Below, piece after piece: positions 62,615 to 64,000 of a DNA stretch of 64,000 bases. The DNA comes from Cryptomeria japonica (taxonomy: Eukaryota > Streptophyta > Pinopsida > Cupressales > Cupressaceae): positions 262,598,624 to 262,662,623 of the forward strand of contig NC_081406.1 in the NCBI RefSeq assembly GCF_030272615.1. The letters are read 5' to 3'. The notes beneath the pieces were generated by a model. That model made no database searches and was not told where the DNA came from. It saw only the letters and a list, made by a program, of their open reading frames with translations. The translations under genes were made by a program, and so were the position numbers. Position 1 is the first letter of the stretch; each line of letters opens with the position of its first letter.

Positions 62615-64000
62615 CAAATATTTGTAAAAAAATAAAAATGTATAGAGCCAAATAATGAATATCATTAGATGGTATTTTAAAATGATGAAAACATTATTCA
62701 ATTTATCCAACAATCTAATAATATACAATAATTGGCTCTAAAATTAATAATTATATGGAGACCAAATGAAAATAATTTGTTAATAGAACTTATAATTAGG
62801 TGTATTAAACCTATATAAATCTAGTAGAGAGAAAACAAATATAGTAGCATGCAAAGAAGATCAAATAAATACATAGAAGTCCCTAAGAAAAATTGTGAAA
62901 CCAACCAAATTATGCACTAAAAGGGAAATGTAACATGTCTAATTAACATCTTCACCACATATGGCCAAGTCATGGCCTATGATTATGAAGAATTGGAAGG
63001 ATAGAATAGGGGTATAATACAATACATAATTAGACTCTTATCTTACAAAAATTAGCAAGATATAAATATAAACACCATTCAGTCCAAAGGTAAAACCAAT
63101 AATGAATTATGGAAGAGTATCTTAGGGTGTACAACCAATCTTGCATCACCAAAAAAATGTCTTCCTTCACTTATTTTCTTTGTTTGTAAATTTTCATTTA
63201 CTTTCCAATCATTAGTTTGTTAAGTGTAACAAATCTATCTACATCTCATTGCACTTGTTGATCTCACAATTTGCTTGGGGAACACGTCCTACATTGATCC
63301 ATCAATATCATGTTCTATTTTTAAAAAAATTAATCACTAGAAAGGTATATATGAATTTCTAACCTATTACTAGGTGTAATTGAATAACAAATATTTTTAT
63401 ACTTAAAGAATTTGCCAAATTTATAAAGCTTTTTGGCAACAAAGAAATGCATTACATAGTAAACTAAACCTTGGAGAACTTGTGGTGTGAAATAAATTGA
63501 GATTTATTGGTCCATCTTCACCACATTCATTCTCAAAAATTCTTTCACACATTTAGCTAACTACACATTTGATAAACCATCAATATTTGCATCACCTTGT
63601 GATTGATCAATATCATTCGTAAGGCCAGGAGATACTATATAAACATTACTCACAACCATTTGAAAGAAGTAAAATTAAATATTTGAGTCAAGAGTCAAGT
63701 TTCAACATTGTATTATAATATTATTTAAATTATGTAATTTGTATATTTATAATTAAATGGCTAAATCCTAGAATAATAGAAGCCCTTAGCCAATCATGGT
63801 AGATTGTAACTCATTCATGACTGAGAATTAATAAAGTTTATATTATTTATAGTTTGATCGTGTAATTGTGTGTTGTTTCATTACACTACATGATCAAATA
63901 ATTTTTTATTTGATCCTCCATCTATGATTGCATAAATGAGGCATAAACTTACCAATTCTATTTTTTCAAAGTTAATCTATCCCTTTTAGTACTCAAATTG
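62615..64000. other. AT-rich DNA, nothing recognised
   Basis: There are no ORFs above 60 codons, no repeat arrays and no transposon ends that I can support up to the window edge. Confidence 0.5.

Overview
The window looks like a repeat-rich stretch of a large plant nuclear genome. It is AT-rich, has GT-AG introns, a plant-type GDSL esterase gene, a plant PPR (pentatricopeptide) gene remnant, and layers of nested transposons. The PPR remnant reads like those common in gymnosperms, so a conifer-like or other gymnosperm source is my guess; the sequence does not prove it. Nothing bacterial or CRISPR-like is present. A run of exactly 500 Ns (28569-29068) is an assembly gap.

Layout. (1) 1-2850: the only gene that appears intact, a five-exon GDSL esterase/lipase on the + strand (1131-2750). 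(2) 2850-4221: tandem duplications and AT- or GA-rich DNA. (3) 4222-10283: a minus-strand Copia-type LTR element without coding capacity, carrying PBS and polypurine tract, split by a ~4 kb nested insertion (5242-9252) that looks like a solo LTR. (4) 10284-15924: gene-free AT-rich DNA with a probable solo or truncated LTR (14251-14806). (5) 15925-21788: a ~5.9 kb foldback element whose arms are inverted copies of each other, pyrimidine-rich then purine-rich, with a smaller TIR element nested in it (19822-20897). (6) 25054-34353: a 9.3 kb element with related terminal inverted repeats and a 3-bp TTT target duplication. It carries tandem arrays, the assembly gap and a broken multi-exon gene with an AT-hook-like motif. 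(7) 34354-37640: AT-rich and GA-rich low-complexity DNA. (8) about 39051-45119: a decayed minus-strand L1-type LINE (ORF1 with a DUF4283-like region; ORF2 with endonuclease, RT, zinc-knuckle-like and RNase H regions). (9) 45292-53945: a structurally complete Gypsy-like LTR element with a perfect CATAT target duplication. It encodes no pol, only one long Asn/Gln/Pro/Ser-rich ORF. (10) 53951-64000: mostly unrecognised decayed DNA, a PPR pseudogene fragment (60573-61049) and a possible LTR (61671-62614).

Best candidate for something undescribed. Three elements (15925-21788, 19822-20897, 25054-34353) share a TIR signature beginning GGGT and containing CACNAAG-TGG. Each also carries palindromic or repeated motifs near its ends. 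They look like one family of DNA transposons, including a giant foldback member and a gene-carrying member. I could not recognise a transposase in any of them, so the superfamily is open (3-bp TSD and GGG ends would fit PIF/Harbinger-like or CACTA-like logic). The pol-less LTR element with its long disordered ORF is the second candidate.

All calls come from reading the sequence by eye. Coordinates of splice sites, LTR ends and TSDs were read base by base. Boundaries of low-complexity regions are approximate.
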